DNA of 64,000 nucleotides from Oscillatoriales cyanobacterium (GTDB taxonomy: Bacteria; Cyanobacteriota; Cyanobacteriia; Cyanobacteriales; Microcoleaceae). Made by a program: the position numbers and the translations under genes. The first letter of the stretch is position 1. Every line of letters starts with the position of its first letter. The DNA lies in assembly GCA_004292955.1 (NCBI GenBank), contig RDXX01000009.1, positions 330,348-394,347 of the forward strand. Reading direction: 5' to 3'. Below, piece by piece: positions 17,547-27,135 of this stretch. Below the pieces are notes generated by a model. The model saw only the letters and a list, made by a program, of their open reading frames with translations. It ran no database searches and was not told the DNA's origin.

Positions 17547-20132
17547 TTAGAAGGGTAAAGGAATCGGAATCGGAACGCGATTACGAATTTCTTGTTCAAC
17601 TCGTTGCTTAACTTCGTTTTTAAGGATGTTAGCAGCAACACTGGCAAGGCTGACATCGCCACTGGCCGCCACATCAAATAAACATCCTTCTAGGCGTTCG
17701 TTTGGTACTTCAGCTTTACGACAAGTTTCTTCCGCAAGTTGTACGGCTTGGGGGGCAAGCATCCGCAAGATTACAAAACCATTAGGAAAGGATTTTTTCG
17801 TGAAGCTATCGGTATTTTTGCCAGCGGGATAATCAAACAGCGATTCTGTTTGGGAAATCCGCCAACTATCGCCAAATTGCCGATGAATGGAGTCTAAAAA
17901 AGCTTCGGTCAGTGGGTCGAGTGGAATAGGAATCCAGCGGCTAACATCAAAGTTACTTAATACCGATCGGGCAATGTTCATCGCTTCTTTATTTTCTGCA
18001 ATGACGCGACCATCACGAGTCATAAAGTCGTCTGAGAGGTTGCCGTTGAAGTTGCCGAGTAAACCTTCAAGTTGACCGCGATCGCCTTCGGTTACGCCCG
18101 GTGTCACTTCAACAAGCTTGTTAAAAATCTTCACACTTACTTGCTCACCACTGGGCCACTGCACGAGGTAGCTGCCACTGCCCGTGCGAGCAACAAAGCC
18201 ACCACCGGATAGGTTTTGTTTTTCCCCTGAAATGGTTTTGCCGTTAACGCGCAAGGGATCTTGAGTGTTGTTATCAGGGAAATCTTGGGAATAGATGGCG
18301 ACGCGATCGTTGCCGACTCGCATAGCGGCGGCGATATTTATTCCCAGTGATGAGCTCGATCCATAGGGGGCTTCACGAACTTGTACCTCGAATCGTTTGT
18401 CTTTCGATCGGGTTAGGACAAATTCACCGATTGCGTGGTGATCGTATTTTTGACCGTCAAAGCTTGTGAGATGTGGATCGCCCCAAGAAGAAGCTGTTTT
18501 AAGTTGACCTGTGGGTTGTTGTGTAGTTTGTTGAGGTTGCTGTGGGGAACTGTCTGGGAAAAGAGCGCGGGCAATTCGATCTCTAATAGATTTACAAACC
18601 GTTGGATTGTCGCGACAATATTCGTATGCTGTAAAAGCTAAATCAGCAATCATCAACGGCACTGCAAAACGACCAGCGACTCGCAGTGCCAGACGAGAGC
18701 CACGCGCAATCAGTCCCAGTAATTTACTGGATTTTGATAAAGCTCGAGAAGCACGAGTGGCAATCTTAGACAGATTACGTGGAGGACAAAAGATATTTGA
18801 TCCCACTTTTATTGATGAAATTTGAGATGCAGGACTTGCAATCTCGGACAGATTATGTGAAACAGATAAGACTTTTACTCCAACGCTTTTAATTTCAGCC
18901 CTGGCTTGAGGGCAAGGATTATTGCCTCCTCTTTTTCGCAATTGCTCTTGCACGCTAGGACTAGGTTTGTTACCTTTGTTAAGTCGGTTCTTAGCAGATT
19001 CTTCCTGTTCTGCGAGTTTCTGCTTATCTAGTTGCTCTTTGTCGCTTTCACTTGACCCGGTATTTGTGTCTCTGCCAGCTTGAGAACGTCGAACCTCCGA
19101 ATTATTAAGGTTCGGATTCCCTGTAACCTCGAAGGTACGTGGACTTGATGTGTTATTGTTGGTCAACTTAAATGTATCACTTGAGGTAACATTTTTGGTA
19201 ACATCCTTCAATTCTACATTTTTTGAAAGATTACCAGTTTTAGCCAGAGGTTGCTGATTTTGATTGTTAGGTATGTTTGGACTCCCAGGTTTTATATTAT
19301 TATTATCGACCTGAATAAAATTACTTCTTGTTGGAAAAATTGTCTTGGATTGAACGGTTTTTAGACGTAATAGGCTGGAGGCTACAGGACGATTACTTCG
19401 CGTTGAAATGGCTTTCCCATCAGCGATTTTCTCAGACATGAAGTAAATCGCCTCTCCAGAATCTTTATCCTTGATTTCACCCCATACAGCCGCGCCATCT
19501 TGACTTTCGGCAGTTTCAACAATTAAGCCTTCATCTTCAATAATAGTTGTTTCTTGCAACGGAAGATGTTTCAGATTCGGAGATAATTTATGTCCACTTA
19601 CACAGTCTTCATCGCAAAATTCAGCCACAAGACCTTCTTCTGTCTCGGTAACTTTTACAGGTGTCGAATAAAATAACGACTCCGGGCTAGAGTCTGCATA
19701 ATAGCTGGTGATAAAAGTTCCTGTAAGTTCTTGTAATGAAATATTATTTGATGGCGCTGCTGGATTAACAGGGTTTTGATCGCGATTATCAAAATCAGGA
19801 CGCACCGGCTGATTCGGTCCCGGATCTTGAGGAAACGGCGGCGCCTGCGGATTACTCCCAGGCCGCACACTCGGTGCATCATCAAACTCCCCCGGATCTC
19901 GCTGCACCAACCAATCCGAAATATTCCTTTCCACAGCAGGGGGAGTCGCCGCCACCACCCGATCGGACGAATTAACTAAATTCACTGTACAAACTGTAGA
20001 ATTAAAACTAAAAACTGTACAAAGTGCAGCCGATAAAGCTCGATTGATAAACGTACCAGGATCCAGCAAAGCACTCATTAAAACTGCAAAAAAACTGACA
20101 ATACCCAGAGCCAAAATACGAATACGACGCAT
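17547..20132 (-). CDS. Secreted von Willebrand factor type D (VWD) domain protein
   Basis: 861 residues. N-terminal hydrophobic export segment (residues ~5-25), then a Pro/Asn-rich linker with QAPPFPQDPGPN (95-107). A ~130-residue domain with a CDEDC pair (near 173-177) follows, then a long Asn/Ser/charged region (~270-410) and a hydrophobic stretch (~470-503). The VWD domain is at ~548-720, starting SSWGDPHLTSFDGQKYD; GDPH is at 551-554. The C-terminal tail has two Cys and FDVAASGD, as in other bacterial VWD proteins. VWD domains are adhesive, often Ca2+-linked. It is the last gene of a six-gene exported cluster. Role unknown, possibly surface adhesion or a protease substrate. Confidence 0.82.
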   Translation of the reverse strand: MRRIRILALGIVSFFAVLMSALLDPGTFINRALSAALCTVFSFNSTVCTVNLVNSSDRVVAATPPAVERNISDWLVQRDPGEFDDAPSVRPGSNPQAPPFPQDPGPNQPVRPDFDNRDQNPVNPAAPSNNISLQELTGTFITSYYADSSPESLFYSTPVKVTETEEGLVAEFCDEDCVSGHKLSPNLKHLPLQETTIIEDEGLIVETAESQDGAAVWGEIKDKDSGEAIYFMSEKIADGKAISTRSNRPVASSLLRLKTVQSKTIFPTRSNFIQVDNNNIKPGSPNIPNNQNQQPLAKTGNLSKNVELKDVTKNVTSSDTFKLTNNNTSSPRTFEVTGNPNLNNSEVRRSQAGRDTNTGSSESDKEQLDKQKLAEQEESAKNRLNKGNKPSPSVQEQLRKRGGNNPCPQARAEIKSVGVKVLSVSHNLSEIASPASQISSIKVGSNIFCPPRNLSKIATRASRALSKSSKLLGLIARGSRLALRVAGRFAVPLMIADLAFTAYEYCRDNPTVCKSIRDRIARALFPDSSPQQPQQTTQQPTGQLKTASSWGDPHLTSFDGQKYDHHAIGEFVLTRSKDKRFEVQVREAPYGSSSSLGINIAAAMRVGNDRVAIYSQDFPDNNTQDPLRVNGKTISGEKQNLSGGGFVARTGSGSYLVQWPSGEQVSVKIFNKLVEVTPGVTEGDRGQLEGLLGNFNGNLSDDFMTRDGRVIAENKEAMNIARSVLSNFDVSRWIPIPLDPLTEAFLDSIHRQFGDSWRISQTESLFDYPAGKNTDSFTKKSFPNGFVILRMLAPQAVQLAEETCRKAEVPNERLEGCLFDVAASGDVSLASVAANILKNEVKQRVEQEIRNRVPIPIPLPF

Positions 20133-20160
20133 AATTCACCTCAACTCAATGATTCAATGA

Positions 20161-20697
20161 CTACTGAACAATAGTGACTAGAGTACCTACCTTTACCTGA
20201 GAAAATAATTCCTCTGCATCCTGGCTATACATCCGCAAACAGCCGTGAGAAATAGCCTGTCCCACTGTTTGTGGCTGGTTGGTGCTGTGAAAGCCATACC
20301 AAATTCGACCTTCAGTAGAAAACCCAATCCAGTAACTACCTAGCGGATTTGCCGGATCGCCGGCTGGGACAATTTGACCCGTCAATGGATTCATCCAAAT
20401 TGGGTCGCGAACCATCTGAACAACGCTAAAAGTTCCAGTAGGTGTTTCCCATCCAGCTTTGCCAATACCTAGCGGGTATTTTTTAACCTCAACTGCACCC
20501 CGGTAAACTGTCACTTGGCGACGACTAAGACTGACTTCTAGGCGAGTTTCCTGATTAACTGGCGGTTGCAATTCAAGAGATAGCCCTCTCACTTGAGCCA
20601 ACACAATAGGTTGGTGGCTAACAATTAAACCTGTGGCTGCTGTCCACAAAACTACCCAACTTGAGAGTGACGTGAAAATCTTAAACATCTTGTACAT
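20161..20697 (-). CDS. L,D-transpeptidase (YkuD fold), exported
   Basis: 178 residues from ATG 20697; an upstream in-frame start at 20718 would overlap the preceding gene. N-terminal signal segment ends near IVLAQ. The YkuD domain has GIGKAGWETPTGTF, the FHSTNQP segment with its His, and the catalytic SHGCLRM with its Cys. It forms 3-3 peptidoglycan cross-links or anchors proteins to the wall. It lies 28 bases before the VWD gene and five after the upstream gene, so co-transcription is very likely, and anchoring one of the cluster's proteins is an attractive but unproven role. Confidence 0.9.
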   Translation of the reverse strand: MYKMFKIFTSLSSWVVLWTAATGLIVSHQPIVLAQVRGLSLELQPPVNQETRLEVSLSRRQVTVYRGAVEVKKYPLGIGKAGWETPTGTFSVVQMVRDPIWMNPLTGQIVPAGDPANPLGSYWIGFSTEGRIWYGFHSTNQPQTVGQAISHGCLRMYSQDAEELFSQVKVGTLVTIVQ

Positions 20698-20702
20698 AAG
20701 CA

Positions 20703-21299
20703 CTACCAACCACCACAAACCAGTTGAGAATTAGGAGGAAGGCGAGGGTAAGGCGATTGTCGCTCCATTGTGAAAGGAATTGTCACTTTACTGCGATCGG
20801 GCTTGCCATCCGAGAAGGCAATCTGACCGTTGATTTTGAAACCGCGATCGCTAATATCGCCCGTTAATTGTCCGTTGCCAAATCGCAAAGGTATGCTGCT
20901 AGTAATCTGCTCTCCCAAACGCTGTCCTTTACCTAAACCGCTGCTATTTTGATAAAAACCAGAAATTGAGAGGTTATCTCCATCCTCAGTAATTTCTACC
21001 ATCGCAGTATAAGGTTGTCCTCCGGCAAAAAATCCCGATTCAGGGTTGTATCCAAAATCTGTAGGCGAACTAAATTTCCACTTACCAGTAACAGGACAAG
21101 TAACCCTTGCATTAGATGTCGAGGGCGATGGAGCGTTTGAATTGCCATTAGGATTATTAAACTCAGGGCGGATAATATTAGGCCCCGGATCTTCAGGATA
21201 CGGCGGTGCTTGTCCATTGCTAGCAACAGACAGCGTATTTCCAACTGTAACAAAAATAAAAATTCCCCAATTAATAAATCGAAATCGAATCCTACCCAT
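20703..21299 (-). CDS. Small exported protein sharing a Pro-rich motif with the VWD protein
   Basis: 198 residues. Signal peptide at ~1-27. QAPPYPEDPGPN followed by RPEFNN at ~30-47 is almost the same as in the 861-residue VWD protein of this cluster (QAPPFPQDPGPN, RPDFDN). A Ser/Pro/Asn linker follows, then a ~120-residue beta-rich domain from VTCPVTGKWKF to the C-terminal LVCGGW, with two Cys that could pair. The domain looks like an 'ITEDGDNLSISG' lipocalin-like or META-like barrel, but I cannot assign it. Function unknown. Confidence 0.7.
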   Translation of the reverse strand: MGRIRFRFINWGIFIFVTVGNTLSVASNGQAPPYPEDPGPNIIRPEFNNPNGNSNAPSPSTSNARVTCPVTGKWKFSSPTDFGYNPESGFFAGGQPYTAMVEITEDGDNLSISGFYQNSSGLGKGQRLGEQITSSIPLRFGNGQLTGDISDRGFKINGQIAFSDGKPDRSKVTIPFTMERQSPYPRLPPNSQLVCGGW

Positions 21300-21404
21300 A
21301 ACTTACCTCACAGATTGAGCAGTTAAGATTACCGAAACAAGTCCAGAACCTTCAAGTAAATCAGAAGCGCGATCGCTCTCAATAAAAGCGATCGCCCTCA
21401 CGCC

Positions 21405-22310
21405 CTAAAACGGCAAAATCCTCCGAATACCCCGTTGAATCACATCTTTAACAATATTTTTACCAAAATCTCCAAACCAACCCTGAGCCTCCCCAGGCTT
21501 TACCTCTTCCGCATCCACATTAGCTGGCGGTTTATTATCAATTTTAAAAGCAGATTTATCTATCCCCACCTGCGACATCATCCCCACAAAAGTATTAATC
21601 GGAATCGCTGAATTAAACCCCGTTTTCGCCTCTCCCGTATTTTGTCCACTCTCATTTTGAACTGCTATAAGACCGTCAGTATCTCCCTGTCCGTGAATAC
21701 CAATCACTCGACCACTAACATCAAAAACAGGCCCGCCACTCATTCCCCGCCGCGTCACCGCAGCATAACGCATCGTATATCCTTGATCGTTACTTGACCG
21801 GACATTAGTAACTTGCCCATTGGTAAACTGATATTCTCGTTCTTGACTCCCCACACCCGCAGGTAAAGGATATCCCGAAATATAAACCCCCGATCCAATC
21901 GTTGCTTCATCGGAATTGCTAATCGGTGCAACGGAATATTCTTCGTCACTTTCAAATACCACAACTGCTAAATCCGGCCCGCTCTCATTATTCCGCAAAC
22001 CCTTGACATCCGTCACCTTATGCTCTTTCCCCTTAGAAGTCCGAATCATAAATTCAGTATTAGGATTTTTCACGACATGATTTGCCGTTAGCACCGTGTA
22101 TGTTTTACCTTTCTTAGTAATAATTACTCCAGAACCACTATCTCCTGGACTCAGGATATTGTTGATCTGTACTGTAGTGGGAACTGCTATTTGAGCGACT
22201 TCTTTAGCAGTTTTTGCCATGACAGGCTGGCTAATCACAATTGCTGCAACTGTTGCGGTTCCTGCTACGATCGCCGGAACATAATTAAAACGAGAAACTC
22301 CGAAATTCAT
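21405..22310 (-). CDS. Exported trypsin-like serine protease
   Basis: 301 residues from ATG 22310 with GGGAG upstream; the longer open frame to 22445 is read-through of a repeat. Signal peptide ends near VMA (residue ~32). Triad His78 (TANHVVK), Asp113 (GPDLAVVVF) and Ser191 (RGMSGGPVFD). There is no PDZ domain. A Pro/Glu-containing tail follows the catalytic domain and ends in RGIRRILPF. It is paralogous to the next protease upstream. Part of the COP23-VWD cluster, 105 bases from its downstream neighbour. Confidence 0.88.
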   Translation of the reverse strand: MNFGVSRFNYVPAIVAGTATVAAIVISQPVMAKTAKEVAQIAVPTTVQINNILSPGDSGSGVIITKKGKTYTVLTANHVVKNPNTEFMIRTSKGKEHKVTDVKGLRNNESGPDLAVVVFESDEEYSVAPISNSDEATIGSGVYISGYPLPAGVGSQEREYQFTNGQVTNVRSSNDQGYTMRYAAVTRRGMSGGPVFDVSGRVIGIHGQGDTDGLIAVQNESGQNTGEAKTGFNSAIPINTFVGMMSQVGIDKSAFKIDNKPPANVDAEEVKPGEAQGWFGDFGKNIVKDVIQRGIRRILPF

Positions 22311-22373
22311 AAATAACTCCCTTGATAATCTGAAACAAAATGTCAAATAATGGCGTACAAGTTCTAAATTTTG

Positions 22374-22490
22374 TAGGGCAATCCCTCCGTGGTTGCCCCA
22401 AATTTCGGGGATTTTGTAGGGGCAATCCCCCCGTGGTTGCCCCAAATTTAAGGGCGCGCACGGGGGGCACCGCCCCTACAAAGAAACTCG
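22374..22490. repeat. Tandem GGGGCAATCCC...GGTTGCCCC repeats
   Basis: Two near-identical units (TGTAGGG(G)CAATCCC followed by CGTGGTTGCCCC) and a GCACGGGGGGCACCGCCCC palindrome. They fill the space between the two protease genes and may form hairpins in a shared transcript. Confidence 0.7.
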
Positions 22491-23258
22491 CGCATAACGC
22501 AAATAGGTACTAATCGGAATTCCCCAACTAGAATTAACCATGAGTTCCAACATTGCTCCCGATGGCTCAGTTCCATCCTCAAAGGCATAAATTCCAAAAT
22601 CTGGATCGCCGTTCTTCATCCGACCATTAATCCCAATTAAAAGCCCCCGATCGTTAAAAATTGGCCCGCCGCTCATCCCTACAGCAATATCATTTGTGTA
22701 TCCCAAACGATATCCTTGAGCGAGGGATTTTGGTGGCAGCACCGATACAGCACCTTGGGTAAATCTAAATGCCCGAATTCCTTGCTCGAAAGTAGTTGTT
22801 AAACTGCGGCCCCGATACATCGGAAATCCGGCGGCAAATACGGGTTCTCCTACTCTTAATAAATCAGTGCTAATTTGGGCGACTTGATAGGTGTTGGAAC
22901 TGCGAAATTGGACGATCGCCAAATCGGCATTTCCCAACTGTCTCGGAGCACCCAGCAGCCGATAACGCTCACCGTCCGGGGCGATCGCGGTATGCTGCTG
23001 GCTGAAACCGACAACGTGCCAATTTGTCAGCACCGTGTAAACTTGACCCTGCCGCTGGACGATCGCCCCGGAACCTGAAGCATCAGGCGTTAAAATACGT
23101 ACCGTCGTTAGCTTTGCCAACCTTTCAACATCGGCATTTTGAGCATCAGTAACGGGAGAATTTGCGCTAACTGGTTGGGCAATAACGCTGCAACTAGCTG
23201 GAAAAATACTCAGCACAACCGCACAAACTCCCGTCAGTCCCAGTCTTCGCAAATTCAT
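22476..23258 (-). CDS. Exported trypsin-like serine protease (second copy)
   Basis: 260 residues from ATG 23258, which is preceded by AAGGTG and lies five bases past the COP23 stop. Signal peptide with a Cys (IFPASCSVIAQ), possibly a lipoprotein-like end, though the lipobox is not canonical. Triad His81 (TNWHVVG), Asp112 (NADLAIVQF) and Ser196 (VGMSGGPIF). About 30% similar by eye to the downstream protease. Its short spacing from the COP23 gene implies translational coupling. Confidence 0.88.
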   Translation of the reverse strand: MNLRRLGLTGVCAVVLSIFPASCSVIAQPVSANSPVTDAQNADVERLAKLTTVRILTPDASGSGAIVQRQGQVYTVLTNWHVVGFSQQHTAIAPDGERYRLLGAPRQLGNADLAIVQFRSSNTYQVAQISTDLLRVGEPVFAAGFPMYRGRSLTTTFEQGIRAFRFTQGAVSVLPPKSLAQGYRLGYTNDIAVGMSGGPIFNDRGLLIGINGRMKNGDPDFGIYAFEDGTEPSGAMLELMVNSSWGIPISTYLRYARVSL

Positions 23259-23262
23259 CACC

Positions 23263-23886
23263 TTAAAGCTCCCGCGATCCGGCACCAGTGCTCGGTTGGG
23301 TGGGGGCTACTCGCGGTTGCCCTGATGCGGGTTTTGGCGCAGCTACGGGCGCGATCGTACTTCCCTCGTCCCCCAACCTGCCGCTGACATCAATGAACGG
23401 AATACTGTCTTTGCTTTCAGACAGAGAAGGCGCACCCGCTTGTCCCTCCCGCCAAGCCAAGAGATTATTCAGTGTTTTCACTGCATCTTGATTCGGTTTC
23501 AGTGTAAATATCAATCCTTGGCAGCGGCCATTTACTTGGCTGGCAGTGCAAACCACTCGCTGTCCGTTCATTAGCCCTACAGTGATGAACTTAAGCTCTT
23601 TGTTACTGCGGAAAGTTTCCAGGCGACTGCTCACCTCGCGACAACGAGTCGCAGGATCGTACCCAGCACCGGAGAAATCATTAGAAACCCACCGAATCCA
23701 AGGTTCTCGATTTCCCTGTACGTTTTGATACATCGTAATCGGCACACCGCTTGAATTGTCGCACCAAAAACCGCGCTGTCCCGGTGCCGGTTGACTTTGA
23801 GCGGGTTTAGCGCTTAAAGATACGCTGCTAAGGGCGATCGCGATCGCCCCTACTGTCAAAGCAGTCATTGATTGCCATTTGCTCAT
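23263..23886 (-). CDS. COP23-domain exported protein
   Basis: 207 residues. Signal peptide (1-32), then the COP23 pattern: FWCDNSSGVPITMY, PWIRWVSNDFSGAGYDPATRCREVSSRL, LKFITVGLMNGQRVVC, GRCQGLIFTLKP. The four Cys are conserved in the family. COP23 was described as a membrane-associated protein with circadian abundance in a unicellular cyanobacterium; its biochemical role is unknown. The C-terminal tail is Pro/Ala-rich (APVAAPKPASGQP). First gene of the six-gene exported run, so its promoter probably drives the cluster. Confidence 0.88.
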   Translation of the reverse strand: MSKWQSMTALTVGAIAIALSSVSLSAKPAQSQPAPGQRGFWCDNSSGVPITMYQNVQGNREPWIRWVSNDFSGAGYDPATRCREVSSRLETFRSNKELKFITVGLMNGQRVVCTASQVNGRCQGLIFTLKPNQDAVKTLNNLLAWREGQAGAPSLSESKDSIPFIDVSGRLGDEGSTIAPVAAPKPASGQPRVAPTQPSTGAGSREL

Positions 23887-24316
23887 GATTATTAACTTCT
23901 CTCAAAAAACTAATTATTTGCCAATAAACAACAAGCCGGAAAAGTGACAAATGCGATCGCACGGATCGCCTGCTGCCATTTCCCCAGCCCCGCGAAACTC
24001 ACATCCGTCACAGACTAGGTTTTATGTCACCTATATTCAGTTGATTCAAACTTTAATGCTGTCAGCCCTCACAGCCGTACAGTCTAGATGCACTTTAGGG
24101 TTGAAAAACCCTAAAATGATATTTTACATCATTCTCTTCTATTTATCAATACCCCAATGCAAAAATTTTATTAGCGATCGCCCTCGGTTGAAAAACCCCA
24201 TTTATTTAGCAGATCCCGGTAAGGAAACAGCAATGCCACGTCCCTACAGATATCGCGTAAAATCTAGCTGTTAGCGTGTTTAACCTGACGGATTAGCGTA
24301 ATAGCCCGATCGCACT
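23887..24316. promoter_or_regulatory. Leader and promoter region of the COP23 cluster
   Basis: 430 bases without a gene. Contains a 9-bp stem closed by a GAAA tetraloop (TTTAGGGTT at 24094-24102, AACCCTAAA at 24107-24115) and a weaker similar hairpin near 24183-24197. No specific operator recognised. Confidence 0.4.
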
Positions 24317-24637
24317 TTACCTTCTCGACTTCCACTCCTCAACATCTTCATCAGTAATAAAATACCGATAATGAGTCGAACCCTTAACAGTAGTTACCCG
24401 AATCAAATTTTTCTTCTCCCTCTCACTCTCAATAGTCACCTCTCCAAACCCAGTTTTTTCCCAAGTTTCCGACAGAATGTCCTCGATTTTATCAAAAACC
24501 AGATTAATCGGATTATCCCTACTTTCTCGCCCCGATCGCATATCTGTTTCCACCTTCTGACTGGACTTAGATTTACTATTACTGTCTCCCGCTTTCTCAG
24601 CCCGATCGCCCGCAGCATCATTTGACACAAACCCCAT
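24317..24637 (-). CDS. Small soluble protein of unknown function
   Basis: 106 residues with GGAGG ahead of the ATG. The first ~40 residues are polar and disordered-looking (SNSKSKSSQKVETD). The rest is a compact domain: INLVFDKIEDILSETWEKTGFGEVTIESEREKK, then VTTVKGSTHYRYFITDEDVEEWKSRR. No family recognised. It is read away from glgA. Confidence 0.6.
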   Translation of the reverse strand: MGFVSNDAAGDRAEKAGDSNSKSKSSQKVETDMRSGRESRDNPINLVFDKIEDILSETWEKTGFGEVTIESEREKKNLIRVTTVKGSTHYRYFITDEDVEEWKSRR

Positions 24638-25084
24638 AGCTTTTTCCTCCCCAAACTTCAGCTTCTATAGGTATTTAGGAAAAAGCCTTCTATTTTTACG
24701 CATATTGGCAGGTTTTGTAACAATAATTTACACCATCGCCCCCAGCGCCATTCATACATAGTCAGGTACAATACGTGCGATCGCAATCAGTACGTCCGCC
24801 ATTAGCAATTCCCAGTATTTGTATCGGAATTATCAAAACATATCTTATCTACCAGAAACTCCATACTTCCTACCTCTAAGGTCGATTTGAGACTAGAGAT
24901 TTGAGACAAGAAATTTGAGATTTCCTTCACAGCCTCTACTAAATGCTTGAACCGAGCACTAAAAAAATTGCTTAACCATCGACAATAGAGATTTATACTT
25001 GTTTTTTGGACGGCACGTTAACATTGTGTCCCTCGCCATTTAAACTTGATCTAGCCTAACTATCCCAAGGAACACAAAAAAATA
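24638..25084. other. Intergenic, glgA upstream region
   Basis: 447 bases between divergent genes with no further gene. Contains the glgA promoter and a long leader; AAGGAA lies near 25070. A GAGATTTGAGACA-like direct repeat is present near 24890-24920. Confidence 0.4.
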
Positions 25085-26512
25085 ATGCGAATTTTATTTG
25101 TATCCGCCGAAGCAGCACCCCTAGCCAAAGTGGGCGGTATGGGCGATGTCGTCGGCGCTTTGCCTAAATTTCTGCGCCGCATGGGTCACGATGTCCGCAT
25201 CTTCATGCCCTACTACGGCTTCGTCCCCGACAAAATGGACGTTCCCAAAAAACCTGTTTGGAATGGGGCGGCCATGTTCCAAAGCTTCTCCGTCTTTGAA
25301 ACTCTTTTGCCGGGAACCGATGTACCTTTATACTTATTGCAACATCCATCTTTCTTACCACGCCGGGTTTACGGCGGCGTCGATGAAGATTGGCGGTTCA
25401 CTTTCTTTGCCAATGCTGCCGCTGAATTTGCCTGGAATCACTGGAAACCACAAATTATGCACTGTCACGACTGGCATACGGGGATGATACCTGTTTGGAT
25501 GAAGCAAGACCCCGATATCAGCACAGTTTTTACTATTCACAATTTAGCTTATCAAGGGCCGTGGCGCTGGCGTTTGGATCAGATGACTTGGTGCCCTTGG
25601 TATATGCAAGGTCACAATACAATGGCTGCGGCTGTACAGTTTGCCGATCGCGTAAATACAGTTTCGCCCACCTACGCCGAACAAATCAAAACCCCAGCCT
25701 ATGGGGAAACTTTGGAAGGTTTGCTATCTTTCCTCGGCGGCAAAGTATCAGGTATTTTGAACGGAATTGATACAGAATCTTACAACCCAGAAACTGACAA
25801 GTACCTCCACCAACAATTCAGTGTTGATACTATTGACAAGCGCCCAGTTAACAAAATTGCGCTGCAAGAAGAAGTCGGTTTGGAAGTGAATAAAAATGCC
25901 CTGTTAATCGGCATGGTGACGCGGCTAGTAGAACAGAAGGGGCTGGATTTGATCATTCAAATGCTCGATCGCTTCATGGCCTATACCGACGCTCAGTTTA
26001 TTGTACTCGGAACTGGCGATCGCTACTACGAAACCCAACTCTGGCAAATGACCGCCCGCTATCCCGGCCGAATGTCCACCCAATTACTCTACAACGACGC
26101 CCTCTCCCGCCGCATTTACGCAGGCTGCGACACCTTCCTGATGCCCAGCCGTTTCGAGCCCTGCGGCATCAGCCAAATGCTCGCCCTCCGCTACGGTTGC
26201 GTCCCAATGGTGCGCCGCACCGGCGGTTTAGTCGATACTGTATCTCACAACGACCCGATTAATGATACCGGCACAGGTTACTGTTTCGATCGCTACGAAC
26301 CCCTCGACTTATTCACCTGCATGATCCGAACATGGGAAGGTTTCCGCTACAAAGATAAGTGGAAAGAACTGCAAAAGCGCGGCATGAAAGAAGATTTTGG
26401 CTGGGACATTTCTGCCAGAAAATATGTCAACTTGTACAGCGAAATTCTCGGCATCTCACCAGACGAAATCGCACCGGAACCGGAAACCGAATTAATCATT
26501 GGTAAAGGTTAA
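25085..26512 (+). CDS. glgA: Glycogen synthase (ADP-glucose dependent)
   Basis: 475 residues, GT5 family. Transfers glucose from ADP-glucose to growing alpha-1,4-glucan. [24 protein letters not shown] carries the KxGG ADP-glucose site. [34 protein letters not shown] and the C-terminal [18 protein letters not shown] with [10 protein letters not shown] complete the family. Ends with an acidic tail. No other glycogen gene is adjacent, although a GH57 gene lies 9 kb away. Confidence 0.97.
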   Translation: MRILFVSAEAAPLAKVGGMGDVVGALPKFLRRMGHDVRIFMPYYGFVPDKMDVPKKPVWNGAAMFQSFSVFETLLPGTDVPLYLLQHPSFLPRRVYGGVDEDWRFTFFANAAAEFAWNHWKPQIMHCHDWHTGMIPVWMKQDPDISTVFTIHNLAYQGPWRWRLDQMTWCPWYMQGHNTMAAAVQFADRVNTVSPTYAEQIKTPAYGETLEGLLSFLGGKVSGILNGIDTESYNPETDKYLHQQFSVDTIDKRPVNKIALQEEVGLEVNKNALLIGMVTRLVEQKGLDLIIQMLDRFMAYTDAQFIVLGTGDRYYETQLWQMTARYPGRMSTQLLYNDALSRRIYAGCDTFLMPSRFEPCGISQMLALRYGCVPMVRRTGGLVDTVSHNDPINDTGTGYCFDRYEPLDLFTCMIRTWEGFRYKDKWKELQKRGMKEDFGWDISARKYVNLYSEILGISPDEIAPEPETELIIGKG

Positions 26513-26522
26513 TCTCTTTCTT

Positions 26523-26585
26523 TGTAGGGTGCGTCAGGCGTTATTGTCGCTTTAATGAGTAGGATATTTGCTGACGCACCCTACA
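26523..26585. repeat. Hairpin TGTAGGGTGCGTCAG / CTGACGCACCCTACA downstream of glgA
   Basis: Perfect 15-bp arms (26523-26537 and 26571-26585) around a 33-base loop. This GGGTGCGTCA-type repeat is widespread in cyanobacterial spacers and could stabilise or end the glgA transcript. Further right, 26626-26690 is a CAATTAC/CAATGCC heptamer tract. Confidence 0.75.
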
Positions 26586-26685
26586 GTAACTGTAATAGTG
26601 AAGTTGATTCACGTCCGCATCATCACCAATTACCAATTACCAATTACCAATGCCCAATGCCCAATGCCCAATGCCCAATTCCCAA

Positions 26686-27114
26686 TTAATCAACAAATAC
26701 ATCCAAAGGTAAATGACCGTAAGTCCCGCTAACTCCACCTTCTTCAGAAGATTGGCACGATACTAACACGCCCCGATAAGTTCCAGGATAGCCATCAACA
26801 TAATACGAACCCTTCAAAGTATTGAACTTAATATAAACCGAACCAGTAAATGCAGCAAAAGCGCTTGGATCTAAAACAGGATCATATCCCAAAGCCTTCA
26901 AATAAGTTGCTAAAGCTGCAAAACCCTCATCCGTCGAAGTCGCGCAAACTCCCAGCATTTGGTAATCCGACAAACTTGCTACCAGCAAAATCGCTTCACG
27001 CAGCGCCTGTTTTTCCAGCGGCGATGCTACAGATTGCATATCCAGACAAGTGAAATCTTTGAGGATTTGCTGTGCTGCTTCTACAGTTAGGGTAGTCGGG
27101 TTTTGAGTAGACAT
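26686..27114 (-). CDS. DUF1824 protein
   Basis: 142 residues from ATG 27114; an in-frame TTG at 27135 is the alternative. LTVEAAQQILKDFTCLD, LVASLSDYQMLGVCA, VYIKFNTLKGSYYVD and YRGVLVSCQS match DUF1824, a conserved cyanobacterial/plastid-lineage family of unknown function. No transmembrane or signal segment. The gene converges with glgA. Confidence 0.87.
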   Translation of the reverse strand: MSTQNPTTLTVEAAQQILKDFTCLDMQSVASPLEKQALREAILLVASLSDYQMLGVCATSTDEGFAALATYLKALGYDPVLDPSAFAAFTGSVYIKFNTLKGSYYVDGYPGTYRGVLVSCQSSEEGGVSGTYGHLPLDVFVD

Positions 27115-27135
27115 CAATTGCTCTGATATTTCCAA

